In this document: piece after piece, positions 28,194 through 36,384 of the stretch
How the letters are laid out: every line of letters starts with the position of its first letter
How positions within the stretch are numbered: the first letter of the stretch is position 1
Assembly (NCBI GenBank): GCA_963773665.1
Contig: CAVZBZ010000002.1
Location: 806,001 to 870,000, forward strand
From: DATJLY01 sp963773665
GTDB lineage: Bacteria; Pseudomonadota; Alphaproteobacteria; ATCC43930; CGMCC-115725
Direction of reading: 5' to 3'
Length of the DNA stretch: 64,000 nt
Made by a program: the position numbers and the translations under genes
Notes under the pieces: model-generated
The model's database searches: none
What the model saw: only the letters and a program-made list of their open reading frames with translations
What the model was told of the DNA's origin: nothing

Positions 28194-31100
28194 CTGGCCC
28201 GCCGCGTTCGACGAAATTATCGACGGTCAGATCGCTCGGGTTGAGCCCGTCGAGCACGAGAATGGTGTAAAAGTCGGTGCCGCTGGCATCCGGGTCGTAC
28301 TGCAGCAGCGTATTGCCGCTGCCGTCCGAGACGAGCTTCAGAAGCCCGTCGAAGAACGGATTGGAGGTGCCGTCGTAGTAGCCGTAGACCTGGATGTTGG
28401 CGAGCAGCGTCGTGAGATCGATGACGTTGCCGCCTGGACCGTACTGGAAGTCGGTGATCGTATCGGGAGCGGAGGTATTCCAGGCCTCGATGCAGTTGGC
28501 GCCGGTGCTGTAGAACGGATTGAGGGAATAGGTGTCCGTGCCGGCACCGCCCGTCAGCACATTGTCGCCGCCGGAATAGAACGCGACGTCATTGAAGAGA
28601 TCGTTGCCGGCGCCGCCGACGAGCGTGTTGTGCCCGTAAAGCGCATCGATCGTGTCGTTACCGCCGCCCGCCTGAACCAGCTCGTAATCATAAGTTGTGA
28701 TTGAATCGCCGCCGGCGCCGCCGACGACCGTGTCGTAGGCGTTGCTGAGCGAGACGGTATCGTTGCCGTCGCCGGTATTGATCGAATCGGTGTAATAGCC
28801 GGCGATCGTGTCGTTGCCGCTGCCGCCCAGCACCGTGTCGTAGCTATCGCCGGCGTTCAGCGAGTTCCCGGCGGTGGCCGCGCTCGCATCGAGCAGGTCG
28901 TAATTATCTTGGGCCACCAGCGTATCGCCGCCGGCCGCGCTGCCGATGAGCGTATCGGCACCTGCGCCGCCCTCGAGCAGATTGCCGCCGGCGCTGCCGG
29001 TGGCGTCGAGCAGATCGTTGCCGGCTCCGCCGCTAAGCGTGTCCGCGCCAGCGCTGCTCGCGAGCAGATGATCGTTGCCGGAATCGCCCTCGAGGGAATC
29101 ATGCCCCGCGCCGCCGACGAGGCAGTCGTTGCCCGCGCCGCCGATTTCGGTCGCCGGCCCCCCGCCGCCGATGAGCGTGTCGTCGCCGGCGCGTCCGTAA
29201 AGCAGATCGTTCCCGGGTCCGCTCGAGGTCAGGCAGTCGTTGCCGGCGCCGCCATCGATCGTGTCGTTGCCGCCGAGCCCGTCGATCGTATCGGAGCCCG
29301 GCGAGCCGAGCAGGGAATCGTCGCCCGCCGTGGGCGTCCCCTCCGCCGGGCCCGTCGGATCGATGCCGAGGAAATTATCCGCGGTGAGCGTCGTCGGATC
29401 GACGCCGTCGAGGTGCAGGATCGTGCGCCAGTTGCCGTCGATGTTGTAGGCGAGTTGCAGCAGCGTGCCGCCGCTGCCGTCGGAGACGATTTGCAGCAAG
29501 CCATCGCGGAAGGGGTTGTCTCCGCTGCCGAAGGTGCTGGTATCGGAAACGTAGTATTGCAGGTTGGCGATCAGCGTCGATAGATCGATGACATCGCCGC
29601 TTGCGCCCGCCTGGAAGTCGGTGATCGAATCGGGGTTGCCATTAATCGCTTCGATGCAGCCGGCGCAGCCCGACTCCAACGAATTGAGGACATAGGTGTT
29701 CTGACCGCCGCCGCCGGACAGGACATCGCCGCCGTAATTGCTGTAAAACGAGACGTTGTCGAAAACATCGTTACCGCTGCCGCCGACAACGGTGCTTCCG
29801 CCGTCTTGCACGTCGATCGTGTCGTTTCCCGCGCCGACGGAGACGGTGTCGAAATAACCAGCGCCGATGAAATCGTTTCCGTCCCCGGCTTGGATCGTGC
29901 CGTAGGAACCGCTGTAGTCGTCGAGCGTATCGTCGCCGGTGCCGCCGATGAGCGTGTTGGAGCCGCTTCCGCCGTCGAGCGAATCGCCGCCACCTCCGGC
30001 GACGAGGCTGTCATTGCCGGCGTCGCCGGTCAGCGTGTCCGAAGCGGTGAGGCTCGCGAGCAGCGTGTCATTGCCGTTGCCGCCGTCGAGCACATCGCCG
30101 CCGGTCGATAGAGTCGCATCGAGCGAATCGTTGCCGTCGCCGCCGGACATGGTGTCGGCCGATGCTCCGGCGCCCGCAATCAGCGTATCGTCGCCGGCGT
30201 CGCCTTCGAGGGAATCGGAACCCGGGCCGCTTGCGCCTTCGAGGCAATCGTTGCCGGTGCCGCCGATCAGCGTGTCGTTGCCGGCGCCGCCGTCGAGCGT
30301 ATCGTTGCCGTCGCCGCCATAGATGAGGTCGTTGCCGTCGCCGCCCGTCACCGTGTCATTGCCGCCGCCGGCAATGATCGTGTCGTTGCCGGCGCCGCCG
30401 TCGATCGTATCGTCGGACGTTGATCCGCCGATGAGGTCCGGGCCCGATGTGCCGACGATGTTCTGCGGCGTCGTCGGATTGGGAGCGATGTTGCTGCCGT
30501 CGAAGAGGAAATTGTCGGACGTGAAACTGTCCGGGCTGACCCCGTTCAGCTCCAGGATCGTCTGCCAGTTGTATGACGAGCCGAGGCCGTCAATATCCAT
30601 CTGCAGGAGCGTGCCGCCATTGCCGTCATCGACGATCTGAAGCAGACCGTCGGTGAATGGATTGTCGGTGCCGTTGTACGATCCGAACGTTTGCAGGTCC
30701 GACAGCAGCGTGCTCAGATTGATAACGTCGCCGCCCGCTCCGGCCTGGAAGTCGGTGACGGTATCGGGATCGCTGTTCAAGGCGTAGATGCAGCCGGCGC
30801 TGGTGCTGTAGAACGGATTGACGGAATAGGTGTCGCTGCCCCCGCCGCCCGTCAGCGTGTCGCCGCCTCCGGAATAGTACGAAACGTCGTTGAACACGTC
30901 GCCGAACGCGCTGCCGACCGCCGCAACGATGCCGGAGAGTTGGTCTTGCCCGCCGCCGCCGTCGGTCGCACTTCCGGTCGTAAGATCGATCGTGACGCCG
31001 GCCGGATCGTCGGCGTAGCTGACGGTGTCGCTGCCGCCGCCGCCCACGATCGTGTCGTTGCCGGGACCGCCGATCAGCAGGTCGTTGCCGAGGCCGCCAT

Positions 31101-34100
31101 CGATGGAATCGTCGCCGGCGCCGCCGTCGATCGTGTCGTTGTTGATGGTGCCGAAAATGATGTCGTCGCCCGACGTACCGACAACCGATTCGCCGGTTCC
31201 GTCCGGCGGATAGCCCTGCACGAAATTGTCGGCGGTGAGCTGCGATGGGTCAACCCCGTCCAGCACCAGGATCGTCTGCTCGCCATAGCCGTTGTAGAGG
31301 CTCATCTGGAGCAGCGTGTTGCCGCTGCCGTCACTGACGAGCTGGAGGTGGCCGTCGAGGAATGGATTGTCGGTCCCGGTGAAATAGCCGCTCTCGTCGT
31401 AGAGCCCTTCCATATTCGAGAGCAGCGTCGCCAGGTCGATCTGGTCGCCACCCGGTCCGGCGTGGAAGTTGGTGATCGTGTCGGGGTTGTTGTTCTGGTT
31501 CCACTCTTCGCAGCACGTCGTTTGAAGCGGGTTGAGGACGTAGGTATTCTGCCCCGCGCCGCCGGTCAGCGTGTCCCCGCCGCCGCCATAGTACGACACG
31601 TCGTTGAAGACGTCGTTTCCGCCGCTGCCGACCGCCGCAACGATGCCCGAGAGCTGGTCATGGCCGCCGCCGCCGTCGGTCGCGCTTCCGGTCGCAAGAT
31701 CGATCGTGACGTTGCCCGGATCGTCAGCGTAGCTGACGGTGTCGCTGCCGCCGCCGCCCACGATCGTGTCGTTGCCGGGACCGCCGATCAGCAGATCGTT
31801 GCCGGGGCCGCCGCCGATCGAATCGTCGCCGGCGCCGCCGTCGATCGTGTCGTTGGGGGTAGAAGCGTAAAGCGTGTCGGGGCCCGCCGTTCCCGAAATC
31901 GATTCGGCGCTTCCGTCAGGGAAGTACGGTGAGTATCCCTGCACGAAATTGTCGGCGGTGATCTGCGATGGATCGATCCCGTCAAGCACCAGGATCGTTT
32001 GCTCGGGATTGCCGTCGAAGAGGCTCATCTGGAGCAGCGTGTTGCCGCTGCCGTCACTGACGAGCTGGAGGTGGCCGTCGGCAAACGGATTGTCGGCCCC
32101 GGTGAAATAGCCGCTCTCGTCGTAGAGCCCTTCCATATTGGAGAGCACCGACGCCAAGTCGATCTTGTCGCCGCCCGGTCCGGCGTGGAAGTTCGTGACC
32201 GTGTCGGGGTTGTTGTTCTGGTTCCACTCTTCGCAGCACGTCGTGTTGAGCGGGTTGAGGACGTAAGTATTCTGCCCGGCGCCGCCCGTCAGCGTGTCCC
32301 CGCCGGAACCGTAGTACGACACGTCGTTGAACGTGTCGTTGGCGGTGCTGGCCGAGCCATCCACCGACATACCGCCGCCTGCCAGATCGACCGTAAACCC
32401 GCCGGTGCCGGCGGTGACCGTATCCCCAATTCCGCCGTAAACGGAATCGCTGCCCGCCCCGAGAGTGATCGAATCGCTGCTGCCGCCGAGGACGCTGTCG
32501 TTGCCGTCCCCGACCGTAATTGAGTTGCCGCTGCCGGCGGAATCGTCGATCGTGTCATTGCCCGCGCCAGCGATGAACGTGTTGGCTCCGGGTCCGCCGA
32601 CGAACAGGTCGCCGGTGGCAGAAAGGTGCCCGTCGAGCACGTCGTTGCCATAGCCGCCGACCAGCGTGTCGCCACCCGCGGCGCTTGCGATCAGCGTATC
32701 GTCGCCTGCGCCACCGTCGAGAGAATCGCCGCCCGCGGCGCCGCTCGCGTCGAGCAGATCGGCGCCGCCGTTGCCGATGAGCGTGTTCGCCTGATCGCCG
32801 CCGGTCAGCGTGTCGCTGCCGTCGCCGCCGGCGAGCGAGTTATCCTGTCCGTCGAGGCCGGTAAGGTCGCTGCCGACATCGCCGGTGGGGGAAACATTGC
32901 TGCCATTGAGCAGGAAATTGTCGGACGTAAGATCGCCTGGGTTCACCCCGCTCAAAGTCAGGACGGTGACAAAGTCGTTTCCGGAACCACTCGCGTCGGC
33001 CAGAAGCAGCGTGCCGCCGGATCCGTCCGAGACCAGACGCAGATAATCGTTGCCGAACGGATTGCCGTCGAAATAATTGCCGGAGTTCTCATCCTGGACG
33101 GCTTGCCAGAACGAAGACAGGTCGATGACGTCGCCGCCGGGTCCGGCTTGAAAATTGGCGATCGTGTCGGGATTCGACGAACTTCCGAAGCTGCCGCAAT
33201 AATCGGCGATCCCGCCAAGGCTGTAGGTATCGGTAAAGGCGCTGCCGGTCAGCGTATCGGCGGCAAAATTGTTCCAATAGGAAACATCGAGGAAGGAGTC
33301 GCCTCCGGAGCTGGCGCTGCCGTCCACCGACATTCCGCCGCCGCCCGTGAGATCGGCCGTGAGGGCGCCCGCGCCGCCGATTACCGTGTCGCCATAGCCG
33401 CCAACGACGCTGTCGCTGCCGGCCCCGAGCGCGATCGAGTTGTATTGACCCCCATAGGAATCGTCGATCGTGTCGTTGCCGTCGCCGCCGGCGATCGTGT
33501 CGCCGCTTCCGCCATAGACGTAGTCGTTGCCGTCGCCGAACGTGATCGAGTTGTATTGACCCCCATAGGAATCGTCGATCGTGGCGTTGCCGTTGCCGCC
33601 GACGATCGTGTCGCCGCTTCCGCCATAGACGTAGTCGTTGCCGTCGCCGAACGTGATAGAGCCGTTCTGGCCACCGGAGTCGTCGATCGTGTCGTCGCCG
33701 AATCCGCCGACGATCGTATTCGCGCCGGCATCGCCCTCGAGATAATTCCCGGCCGCACCGGCGCTCCCGTCGATCAAATCGTTGCCATCGCCGCCCACGA
33801 GCGTGTCGCCGCCATTGGCGTCGCCGATCAGCGTGTCGTCGTTGGCTGAGCCGAGCACCTCCTGAATATTGGCGAGCGTGTCCTGGCTGCCCCAGCCGTC
33901 GGTCGCCGTGCCGGCCGAGAGGTTGACGAAGACGGCGCCCGGATCGGCGCTGTAGTCGGCCTCGTTGCCGCCGCCGCCGCCGTCGAGCGAGTCGTTGCCG
34001 GACCCGTCCGCGAGCGTGTCATTGCCCGCCCCGCCCACAAGCGTGTCGCCGCCATCGCCCGCGATGATAACGCTGTCGGAGTTCGAGCCGTACACGACCT

Positions 34101-35913
34101 GTATGTTGGCGAGCGTATCGTGATCGCCGAAGCCGTCGGTCGCCGCGCCGGTGGCGAGATCCACGGTCACGCCGTTGGGATCGGCGCTGTAATCGACCGC
34201 ATTGGTGCCGCCGGCGCCGTCGAGCGAATCGTTGCCCGGACCGCCGTTCAGCGTGTCATTGCCGTCGCCGCCGACGAGCGTGTCGTTCTCGATGGTGCCG
34301 GAGAGCGAATTGTCCTGACCGTCCGGTCCGGTGACGTCGATCCCCTGTCCATCCGGAACGAAGCCCTGGACGAAATTGTCGGTCGTGAATTGCGATGGAT
34401 CGACGCCATCCATCACCAGGATGGAATGCCAGCCGTCACTGAGCTGCAATTGCAGCTCTGTGTCGCCCTGGCCGTCGGAGACGAGCTGGAGCCAGTTGTC
34501 CGAGAACGGATCGGTGACGCCGTTCCAGCCATAGGTCTGCAGATTCGCCAGAAGGTTGGTGAGATCGATCTGGTCGCCGCCGGGCCCGGCCTGGAAATCG
34601 GTGATCGTATCGGGATTGGTGTTCAGCGATTCCGCACAGCCGTTGCCGGTCAACTGCAACGGATTGAGCGAATAGACGTTGGAGCCCCCGCCGCCCGTCA
34701 GCGAATTGCCGCCGCCATTGTAATAGGACACGTCGTTGAACACGTCGCCGAACGCGCTGCCGACCGCCGCAACGATGCCTGAGAGCTGGTCTTGCCCGCC
34801 GCCGCCGTCGGTCGCGCTTCCGGTCGCAAGATCGATCGTGACGCCGGCCGGATCGTCGGCGTAGCTGACGGTGTCGCTGCCGCCGCCGCCCACGATCGTG
34901 TCGTTGCCGGCGCCGCCGATCAGCAGATCGTCGCCAGGGCTGCCGGTGATGGAATCGTCGCCGCCGCCGCCGTCGATCGTGTCGTTGGGGCTGGCGGCAT
35001 AGAGCGTATCGTCGCCCGGCGTTCCCACAATCGATTCGCCGCTTCCGCCAGGAAAGTACGGCGAGTATCCCTGTACGAAATTGTCGGCGGTGAACTGCGA
35101 TGGATCGACCCCGTCCAGGATCAGGATCGTGTGCCAGTTATCGCCGTTGTAGAGGCTGGCTTGAAGATAGGTGTCGCCGTTGCCGTCGGAGGCGAGTTGC
35201 AGGTGGCCGTCGGTGAACGGATTGCTGACCCCGTCGTAATACCCGCCCTCGCCCGTGAGGGCCGCCATGTTGGAGAGCAGTGCGGACAGGTCGATCTGAT
35301 CGCCGCCGGACCCGGCATGAAAGCCCGCGATCGTGTCGGGGTTGGTGTTCTCGGTCCAGCTGTCGCAGGCGGTCGTGTCGAGCGCATTGAGGACGAAGGT
35401 ATTCCCCGTGCTGTCAACGGTCAGGTGGCTGCCGCCGGCGCCCCAGTACGACACATCGTCGAAGACGTCGCTTCCGCCGCCGCCGACGACGACGTTGTCG
35501 CTGCCGGTGGCATCGAACGTATCGTTGCCGGCGCCGCCGACGAGGGTGTTGGAACCGCTGCCGCCATCGAGCGAATCACCGCCGGTCGCAGTGGCGGCGC
35601 TAATCGAATCGGCGCCCGCGCCGCCGACGAGCGTCTCGCCGCCAGCGGCGCTGCCGGCGAGCGTGTCGGCGTAGGGCGTGCCGAGCACGACCTGGATATT
35701 GGCGAGCGTATCCTGGCTGCCCCAGCCGTCGGTCGCAGTGTCATTGAGCAGATCGACGCTGACCGCCGCTGGATCGGCGCTGTAATCGGCGGTGTTGGTT
35801 CCGCCACCGCCATCCATGGAATCGTTGCCAAGACTACTGACGAGGGTGTCGTCGCCGCTTCCACCCACAAGAGTGTCGTTAAATACCGTCCCTGTGAGAC
35901 GATCACCTGCCAC
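28063..35913 (-). CDS. Giant RTX calcium-binding repeat protein, N-terminal part (frame lost near 28209)
   Basis: This frame starts at GTG 35913, preceded by GGGAGGA, and goes straight into RTX repeats (MAGDRLTGTVFNDTLVGG) with no signal peptide, as expected for type I substrates. It carries eight copies of a linker module reading roughly DTY-LNP-C-NPDTITDF-GPGGDxIDL-NPF-DGxLQL-ILVLDGVDPSQFTADNF. Modules of the form ADYSADPxxVxVDLxxGTATDGxGxxDTLANIQ are also present. The sense ends at LTVDNFVE (about residue 2567); the remaining 50 or so codons to 28063 are Arg-rich out-of-frame sequence. With one base removed near 28209 it joins the 5461-codon frame. The summed length (24106 nt, one more than a multiple of three) agrees with a single extra base. 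The product would be about 8034 residues. Confidence 0.85.
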   Translation of the reverse strand: MAGDRLTGTVFNDTLVGGSGDDTLVSSLGNDSMDGGGGTNTADYSADPAAVSVDLLNDTATDGWGSQDTLANIQVVLGTPYADTLAGSAAGGETLVGGAGADSISAATATGGDSLDGGSGSNTLVGGAGNDTFDATGSDNVVVGGGGSDVFDDVSYWGAGGSHLTVDSTGNTFVLNALDTTACDSWTENTNPDTIAGFHAGSGGDQIDLSALLSNMAALTGEGGYYDGVSNPFTDGHLQLASDGNGDTYLQASLYNGDNWHTILILDGVDPSQFTADNFVQGYSPYFPGGSGESIVGTPGDDTLYAASPNDTIDGGGGDDSITGSPGDDLLIGGAGNDTIVGGGGSDTVSYADDPAGVTIDLATGSATDGGGGQDQLSGIVAAVGSAFGDVFNDVSYYNGGGNSLTGGGGSNVYSLNPLQLTGNGCAESLNTNPDTITDFQAGPGGDQIDLTNLLANLQTYGWNGVTDPFSDNWLQLVSDGQGDTELQLQLSDGWHSILVMDGVDPSQFTTDNFVQGFVPDGQGIDVTGPDGQDNSLSGTIENDTLVGGDGNDTLNGGPGNDSLDGAGGTNAVDYSADPNGVTVDLATGAATDGFGDHDTLANIQVVYGSNSDSVIIAGDGGDTLVGGAGNDTLADGSGNDSLDGGGGGNEADYSADPGAVFVNLSAGTATDGWGSQDTLANIQEVLGSANDDTLIGDANGGDTLVGGDGNDLIDGSAGAAGNYLEGDAGANTIVGGFGDDTIDDSGGQNGSITFGDGNDYVYGGSGDTIVGGNGNATIDDSYGGQYNSITFGDGNDYVYGGSGDTIAGGDGNDTIDDSYGGQYNSIALGAGSDSVVGGYGDTVIGGAGALTADLTGGGGMSVDGSASSGGDSFLDVSYWNNFAADTLTGSAFTDTYSLGGIADYCGSFGSSSNPDTIANFQAGPGGDVIDLSSFWQAVQDENSGNYFDGNPFGNDYLRLVSDGSGGTLLLADASGSGNDFVTVLTLSGVNPGDLTSDNFLLNGSNVSPTGDVGSDLTGLDGQDNSLAGGDGSDTLTGGDQANTLIGNGGADLLDASGAAGGDSLDGGAGDDTLIASAAGGDTLVGGYGNDVLDGHLSATGDLFVGGPGANTFIAGAGNDTIDDSAGSGNSITVGDGNDSVLGGSSDSITLGAGSDSVYGGIGDTVTAGTGGFTVDLAGGGMSVDGSASTANDTFNDVSYYGSGGDTLTGGAGQNTYVLNPLNTTCCEEWNQNNNPDTVTNFHAGPGGDKIDLASVLSNMEGLYDESGYFTGADNPFADGHLQLVSDGSGNTLLQMSLFDGNPEQTILVLDGIDPSQITADNFVQGYSPYFPDGSAESISGTAGPDTLYASTPNDTIDGGAGDDSIGGGPGNDLLIGGPGNDTIVGGGGSDTVSYADDPGNVTIDLATGSATDGGGGHDQLSGIVAAVGSGGNDVFNDVSYYGGGGDTLTGGAGQNTYVLNPLQTTCCEEWNQNNNPDTITNFHAGPGGDQIDLATLLSNMEGLYDESGYFTGTDNPFLDGHLQLVSDGSGNTLLQMSLYNGYGEQTILVLDGVDPSQLTADNFVQGYPPDGTGESVVGTSGDDIIFGTINNDTIDGGAGDDSIDGGLGNDLLIGGPGNDTIVGGGGSDTVSYADDPAGVTIDLTTGSATDGGGGQDQLSGIVAAVGSAFGDVFNDVSYYSGGGDTLTGGGGSDTYSVNPFYSTSAGCIYALNSDPDTVTDFQAGAGGDVINLSTLLSDLQTFGSYNGTDNPFTDGLLQIVDDGNGGTLLQMDIDGLGSSYNWQTILELNGVSPDSFTSDNFLFDGSNIAPNPTTPQNIVGTSGPDLIGGSTSDDTIDGGAGNDTIIAGGGNDTVTGGDGNDLIYGGDGNDTLDGGAGNDTLIGGTGNDCLEGASGPGSDSLEGDAGDDTLIAGAGASADTMSGGDGNDSLDATLSTGGDVLDGGNGNDTLLASLTASDTLTGDAGNDSLVAGGGGDSLDGGSGSNTLIGGTGDDTLDDYSGSYGTIQAGDGNDFIGAGYFDTVSVGAGNDTIDVQDGGSTVVGGSGNDVFDNVSFYSNYGGDVLSGGGGQNTYVLNSLESGCAGCIEAINGNPDSITDFQAGASGDVIDLSTLIANLQYYVSDTSTFGSGDNPFRDGLLQIVSDGSGGTLLQLAYNIDGNWRTILHLDGVDPTTLTADNFLGIDPTGPAEGTPTAGDDSLLGSPGSDTIDGLGGNDTIDGGAGNDCLTSSGPGNDLLYGRAGDDTLIGGGGPATEIGGAGNDCLVGGAGHDSLEGDSGNDHLLASSAGADTLSGGAGNDLLDATGSAGGNLLEGGAGADTLIGSAAGGDTLVAQDNYDLLDASAATAGNSLNAGDSYDTVLGGSGNDTIAGYYTDSINTGDGNDTVSLSNAYDTVVGGAGGDSITTYDYELVQAGGGNDTIDALYGHNTLVGGAGNDLFNDVAFYSGGDNVLTGGAGTDTYSLNPFYSTGANCIEAWNTSAPDTITDFQYGPGGNVIDLTTLLANIQVYGYYDGTSNPFFDGLLKLVSDGSGNTLLQYDPDASGTDFYTILVLDGLNPSDLTVDNFVERGGPGVALHGTGGHRHRGVWRAVFGHALQRHDRSLRRQRHVRQRCRR
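28204..28215 (-). other. Frameshift site joining the two RTX reading frames
   Basis: In the upstream frame the protein reads LTVDNFVE and then turns to RGGPGVALHG. In the other frame the same DNA reads NAAGQVSPFTGPVDIV and passes into good RTX repeats. Dropping the C at 28209 (+ strand) would give DNFVNAAGQV across the junction. There is no homopolymer or slippery heptamer here, so programmed frameshifting looks unlikely; a sequencing error or a true inactivating indel are the main options. Confidence 0.7.
30884..31083 (-). repeat. About 200-bp block repeated three times within the RTX gene (copy 1)
   Basis: This block encodes the SDTVSYADDPAGVTIDL to DQLSGIVAAVGSAFGDVFNDVSYY module. Closely matching copies lie at about 31598-31797 and 34730-34929. 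The match between this copy and the one at 34730 is near-exact at the base level over about 200 bp, much closer than the other modules, so these are recent segmental copies or gene-converted segments. Confidence 0.75.
33433..33765 (-). repeat. Tandem 111-bp (37-residue) duplication inside the RTX gene
   Basis: Units begin at 33433 and 33544 and are almost identical; a third, more divergent unit begins near 33655. Each encodes ITFGDGNDYVYGGSGDT followed by GG-GN-TIDDSYGGQYNS. The near identity of the first two implies a recent duplication, and the site should be prone to length change. Confidence 0.8.
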
Positions 35914-36384
35914 GGTTCGTCCTCCCTAACCCCGTCGGACCGCGCGCGTCTCGCCTTTTGCGGCAAGACTCCCCCGACTATCTCAACTTTTGTACGTTAT
36001 TACGTCGAATTCCAACAGTTCAAGAAAAATTTAGTTAGCTTTGACCAAGCAAAATGAAATTCTATGCCCCGAGGCAAATGCTAATGACGCTAGCGGAATG
36101 CTAGACCAGGGAAAACTCGATGTGGAAAATGGTTAATTTTCAGAATTACTGGGTCGTTCTGGCAGCATACTTTGATATTTACGGCAAATTTAAAAACAAT
36201 GATGGCGCGACTCGCTGATTTGATTCGAATAACATTTTTTTAATACGACCATGAAACTAAAATTCGCGAGCCATCCAAGCCTTCGCCGTCTGCCATTCTT
36301 GCGTTCCGACCGGGATTCGTCTGCCATCGCCGCGCGCTCCAATGGCGCAAGTTTCCGCGCGCCCGGTTGCGCTATGATGACGCG
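35914..36384. promoter_or_regulatory. AT-rich regulatory gap upstream of the RTX giant, with two dyads
   Basis: This 471-bp stretch has no convincing gene and is far more AT-rich than its surroundings. It holds two perfect inverted repeats with 5-base spacers: CTAGC-GGAAT-GCTAG at 36090-36104 and GAAAAT-GGTTA-ATTTTC at 36125-36141. The hexamer ATGCTA also occurs twice, 20 bp apart (36078 and 36098). On the leftward strand TTGAAC (36023-36018) lies 15 bp before TAATAA (36002-35997), a weak promoter-like pair for the RTX gene. The right end carries TATGAT at 36373-36378 for the rightward hydrolase. Confidence 0.45.

Noticed and set aside
28063..28209. The last 50 codons of the 2616-codon RTX frame as a real C-terminus
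   Set aside because: The sequence turns abruptly into Arg/His-rich residues, while the other frame of the same DNA gives RTX repeats.
28200..28220. Programmed ribosomal frameshift in the RTX gene
   Set aside because: No slippery heptamer or homopolymer run and no evident stimulatory structure; a simple one-base insertion explains the frames.
12000..35900. Short regular repeats that could be mistaken for CRISPR or satellite DNA
   Set aside because: The 27-bp periodicity is that of nonapeptide RTX coding repeats; there are no conserved direct repeats with unique spacers and no cas genes.
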